From Leucobacter sp. OH1287 (GTDB lineage Bacteria; Actinomycetota; Actinomycetes; Actinomycetales; Microbacteriaceae): a stretch of 35,536 nt of DNA. A model generated the notes under the pieces. That model did no database searches and had not been told where the DNA came from. It saw nothing but the letters and a program-made list of their open reading frames with translations. Shown in pieces: positions 33,672 through 35,536 of the stretch. The translations under genes and the position numbers were made by a program. The stretch spans positions 1 through 35,536 of the forward strand of contig NZ_RQYM01000015.1 of the NCBI RefSeq assembly GCF_003859945.1, read 5' to 3'. Every line of letters starts with the position of its first letter. Position 1 is the stretch's first letter.

Positions 33672-33700
33672 TTGAAAGAGAGTTTTAATTAATGTAAAAT
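33672..33700 (+). promoter_or_regulatory. candidate promoter of the IclR-family gene
   Basis: TTGAAA (33672-33677) and TAAAAT (33695-33700) are 17 nt apart, close to the sigma70 consensus. Start expected near 33707, giving a leader of about 49 nt. Its -10 box lies next to the -10 box of the opposing promoter, so both cannot be used at once. Confidence 0.6.
33683..33699. promoter_or_regulatory. candidate operator TTTTA-N7-TAAAA
   Basis: Inverted repeat TTTTA (33683-33687) and TAAAA (33695-33699). It covers the spacer and -10 of the regulator promoter and the start site of the operon promoter. An IclR dimer bound here would block both, giving autoregulation. Motif assignment is inference. Confidence 0.4.
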
Positions 33701-33701
33701 G

Positions 33702-33730
33702 ATAGTATTGCAGCGAACCTGAAAAAGCAA
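33702..33730 (-). promoter_or_regulatory. candidate promoter of the aromatic-amine operon
   Basis: On the minus strand TTGCTT (33730-33725) and TACTAT (33707-33702) are spaced by exactly 17 nt. Start expected near 33695, about 65 nt before the monooxygenase ATG. It overlaps the divergent iclR-type promoter. Confidence 0.6.
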
Positions 33731-33755
33731 TCCAAAACTTGAAAATCTGATCAGA

Positions 33756-34466
33756 ATGGCAGCATCAAAGAACCTAAACGGCACTATCTCGCAGACCGTT
33801 GACACCGCACTCCACGCACTTGAGGTGCTAGCCGAATTGCCGTCCCCACCGACTGTTTCTGAGTTCGCTGAGGCCCTGCAGGTGAACAGCGCGAAGGCGT
33901 ATCGAACGCTGCGAACACTCGAACAGAGAAGATTTGTAATTCGTGATGGATCCGGGCGCATCTCTCTCGGCCCGAAACTGCTCCGACTGGCTCAGGGCGT
34001 TTCGCCGTCACTGCACACCGCCGCGATGCCCGCCCTGCGCGAGCTCGCCTACAAACTGAAGATGACCGCGTTTATCACCGTGCTTGACGGTGAGCGGGTT
34101 GTGACGCTCGCCGCTATCGAGCCGACCGATGTCACAGCAACTATCGCCCGCGAGGCTGGCGCGAGTCACCACATCTCTCACGGCGCACCAGGGCACGCGA
34201 TTGAATCGACTCTCACACCGCACGAGCTTGCCAGCTACACCGGCGCAACCAAGCTCAGTGACGCAGCCAAGAGCGTTAGGGAGAGCGGCTACTCGGTCAC
34301 CCGCTCTGAGGTTTTGGACGGCGTCAACGCGCTCGCTGTGCCGCTGCGCCTGCACAACCAGGTGCCCGCTGCTGTCGCCGTTGTGCACTTCAACTTCCCC
34401 TCCGACCTCTCCCCGATCGTTGACGCGGTGAACGCCGCCGCAGCGCAGATCAAGCGCCAGTTTTAA
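33756..34466 (+). CDS. IclR-family transcriptional regulator
   Basis: 236 aa. Winged helix-turn-helix at the N-terminus (TVSEFAEALQVNSAKAYRTL, RRFVIRDG), then the IclR effector domain (about 75-236) with LRELAYKLKMTAFI, HGAPGHAIES and YSVTRSEVLDGVNALAVPL. IclR proteins control aromatic catabolic operons by binding pathway intermediates. Divergent orientation with overlapping promoters makes it the likely regulator of the ten-gene operon; the inducer may be 4-hydroxyphenylacetate or the amine. No clear ribosome site precedes ATG 33756. Confidence 0.88.
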   Translation: MAASKNLNGTISQTVDTALHALEVLAELPSPPTVSEFAEALQVNSAKAYRTLRTLEQRRFVIRDGSGRISLGPKLLRLAQGVSPSLHTAAMPALRELAYKLKMTAFITVLDGERVVTLAAIEPTDVTATIAREAGASHHISHGAPGHAIESTLTPHELASYTGATKLSDAAKSVRESGYSVTRSEVLDGVNALAVPLRLHNQVPAAVAVVHFNFPSDLSPIVDAVNAAAAQIKRQF

Positions 34467-34476
34467 CCGCTTATCT

Positions 34477-34502
34477 CGCGGGTGGATCCCGTTTCGCCCG
34501 CG
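34477..34502 (+). terminator. weak hairpin after the IclR gene
   Basis: CGCGGG (34477-34482) pairs with CCCGCG (34497-34502), 11 bp after the stop; T-rich GTGTTTT follows about 8 nt later. A modest terminator candidate. Confidence 0.4.
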
Positions 34503-34543
34503 CTACCGGTGTTTTAGGTTTCTTGCTGGTTTGGCTTGCGGGC

Positions 34544-34645
34544 TTTAGGGAGTGATGATGGTTTTGGTGACAATCCATACAGTTGTTTCAACTATTGTTG
34601 AAACAGGAAGAGGGTTAACATGCCAAAATCATCATCCCTCCCCTA
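34544..34645. repeat. nested inverted repeat, MITE-like
   Basis: Outer arms 34548-34567 and 34623-34642 match at 18 of 20 positions as an inverted repeat (left GGGAGTGATGATGGTTTTGG) and extend a few more bases with one gap. Between them lies a perfect 8-bp palindrome GTTTCAAC/GTTGAAAC (34585-34592 with 34597-34604). No transposase is seen. It could be a miniature mobile element, an insertion-sequence remnant or a structured regulatory region. Confidence 0.6.
34567..34595 (+). promoter_or_regulatory. candidate promoter overlapping the inner palindrome
   Basis: GTGACA (34567-34572) and AACTAT (34590-34595) with a 17-nt spacer; the inner palindrome (34585-34604) covers the -10 box, as an operator would. 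It points into the 16-codon ORF at 34620. Confidence 0.35.
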
Positions 34646-34670
34646 CACCGAGCAGGTAACCACCGAGTAA
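34620..34670 (+). CDS. 16-codon mini-ORF with ribosome site
   Basis: ATG 34620 follows AGGAAGAGGG by a few nt and reads MPKSSSLPYTEQVTTE before TAA. Too short to classify. It may be the cut-off start of a transposase or regulator gene, or a leader peptide. Its 5' half forms the right arm of the inverted repeat. Expression is speculative. Confidence 0.25.
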   Translation: MPKSSSLPYTEQVTTE

Positions 34671-34697
34671 TTGTTCTAAACGCAAGGGCCATTGCAA

Positions 34698-34931
34698 TCA
34701 GGACTTGTGCCTGCGACCCTGTAAGAGCGTAACTGCCATGAGGATGACTAGGCCTGCTCCGCTCAGAACCAACCCGTAAAGTGCGCTAAACCCAAGCACG
34801 CCTGGCCACGCGGGGTCAGCGCCTTCAAAGCTATCCCACTCAGTTGCACCGAAGGTGATAACAGCAACTAGCAGCAAAACCAACAGGCACACCACATGTA
34901 CAGCAGACGTTATGTAAAGAGCAATCTTCAT
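34698..34931 (-). CDS. small membrane protein with two helices
   Basis: 77 aa from ATG 34931 (GGA 7 nt upstream); an ATG at 34943 would add MESV. Two hydrophobic helices (YITSAVHVVCLLVLLLVAVI and the segment around VLSGAGLVILMAVTLL) flank an acidic loop (WDSFEGADPAWPG), with a basic GRRHKS tail that predicts a cytoplasmic C-terminus. No family recognised. It directly follows the DUF2599 gene on the same strand, so the two may have formed one unit, with this protein as a membrane partner. AT-richer than the core genes. Confidence 0.6.
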   Translation of the reverse strand: MKIALYITSAVHVVCLLVLLLVAVITFGATEWDSFEGADPAWPGVLGFSALYGLVLSGAGLVILMAVTLLQGRRHKS

Positions 34932-34946
34932 AACCGATTCCATTTG

Positions 34947-35447
34947 CTACTTAATACGATTACAACGGTCCCAGGGGTTTGCAATCTGATTCCAGTGTAG
35001 TGCAGGCTGCCAAGACTCCATGTTATAGGTTCCGCTTGGAAACCAAGCCCCAACCACATGACAGAGGAATTGGCGCTCGATCCCCCAGTTCCAATACTTT
35101 TTAACGTTGTAAGTACCAAGCACTGCTTTGGCATGCTGCACATGATATTTGTGGACGTTGAAGGCGTTCTGCTGACGGCCCAAAGCAGTGGGATTGACGT
35201 TCACGATGTAGTTGGGCTTTGTCGTAACCCATCCGCTCGTGTACCATACTGTTCCAGCATATGTAGTGACATTTGCAGGATACACGATCTGGCCAGATTC
35301 GCTGGAGAGCACTTGCTGAAGGGTATTCCCATCCGTAACGTAAGATACTTTAAGCGGAGAACCGGTGGCATCAGTGGCTTCAGCAGTCGCGACACCTCCG
35401 AGGAAAATACCTGACTCTGAGGTAAGTAACACTGAGTCGTTACCCTC
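34947..35447 (-). pseudogene. DUF2599 secreted protein, 5' end cut off by an insertion element
   Basis: The last 60 residues match the DUF2599 pattern seen in actinobacterial secreted proteins: W-G-I-E-R-x-F-L-C-H, then SGTYNMESWQPALHWNQI and a final Cys near the end (DRCNRIK). The rest is Thr/Val/Asn-rich, as in exported proteins. There is no signal peptide, and the reading frame stays open upstream of the GTG at 35432 (EGNDSVLLTSE) up to 35447, where the repeat pattern of an IS21-type end begins. I infer that the element split the gene and that the N-terminal part lies beyond it. Function of DUF2599 is unknown. Confidence 0.55.
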
Positions 35448-35536
35448 TGTCAGTGACGGTCGAAAAGTAGCCCACTAGCGCCGCTCGAAAAGTAGCCCAA
35501 TTCATCTAAAAATGAAAGGGTGATTTCTTTGGATAA
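35448..35536 (+). mobile_element. left end of an IS21-family-like insertion sequence (partial)
   Basis: From 35448 the sequence starts with TG and carries two copies of CGAAAAGTAGCCCA (35461-35474 and 35486-35499) separated by 11 bp. Ends made of several such CGAAAAGT-G/A-CCC subrepeats behind a TG terminus are typical of IS21 elements, where they bind the IstA transposase. A ribosome site (AAAGGG, 35515-35520) and a TTG at 35529 may be the start of istA, reading out of the window. The other end, IstA and IstB are not visible, so the family call rests on the repeat pattern only. Confidence 0.55.

Larger units (their letters stand above)
741..34489. repeat. dispersed, highly iterated palindrome GGATCC
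   Basis: Counted by eye, about 58 copies between 741 and 34489 against roughly 9-11 expected. They fall in all three reading frames and on genes of every function (Gly-Ser, Asp-Pro and Arg-Ile codon contexts), and also in intergenic DNA (two in the luxS leader). The AT-rich ends 1-740 and 34490-35536 have none. Confidence 0.7.

Noticed and set aside
1-35536. tRNA, rRNA or a classical defence system
   Set aside because: No tRNA-like cloverleaf, ribosomal RNA stretch, restriction enzyme, toxin-antitoxin pair or phage gene was recognised when reading both strands.

Overview
The window looks like chromosomal DNA of a high-GC actinobacterium. Genes use GTG and TTG starts, have AGGAGG-type ribosome sites and Ala/Gly-rich proteins, and resemble Micrococcales families. 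A genus cannot be named from sequence alone. A SdrD-type surface adhesin and luxS hint at a host- or biofilm-associated lifestyle (inference).

Layout. 1-650: an alpha/beta hydrolase. 651-7323 (minus): one giant secreted, wall-anchored adhesin with nine SdrD B-type repeats, broken by two in-frame stops and two frameshifts. 7324-7719: divergent control region. 7720-11341 (plus): two half-ABC exporters forming a pair. 11411-13324 (minus): Bcr/CflA-type MFS efflux pump and an MTA/SAH-type nucleosidase. 13325-13594: a structured leader that resembles a SAM riboswitch, then luxS (plus). Nucleosidase and LuxS together make the SAH-recycling, AI-2-forming route. 14140-15792 (minus): a soluble Cache-domain protein and a GntR/FadR regulator. 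These lie divergent to a Pot-type amine ABC importer operon (15946-20130, plus) that ends in a perfect 14-bp terminator stem.

20206-33628 (minus) is a tightly packed ten-gene operon: flavin monooxygenase, aldehyde dehydrogenase, APC permease, ornithine-cyclodeaminase-like protein, N-methyl-amine-type flavin oxidase, HpaH, HpaI, a FAH-RraA fusion, HpaE and HpaD. Read as a pathway it would import an aromatic amine (tyramine or N-methyltyramine), oxidise it to 4-hydroxyphenylacetaldehyde and 4-hydroxyphenylacetate, hydroxylate that to homoprotocatechuate, and cleave it by the meta route to pyruvate and succinate semialdehyde. The usual two-component hydroxylase HpaBC and the isomerase HpaF are not seen. 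The single-component monooxygenase and the FAH-RraA fusion are the likely replacements. A divergent IclR regulator shares overlapping promoters with the operon.

34467-35536 is AT-richer and accessory: a nested inverted repeat with a 16-codon ORF, a small two-helix membrane protein, a DUF2599 gene cut off at its 5' end, and what looks like the left end of an IS21-family element running out of the window. Across the core the palindrome GGATCC occurs about 58 times by eye, roughly five times chance, reminiscent of cyanobacterial HIP1.
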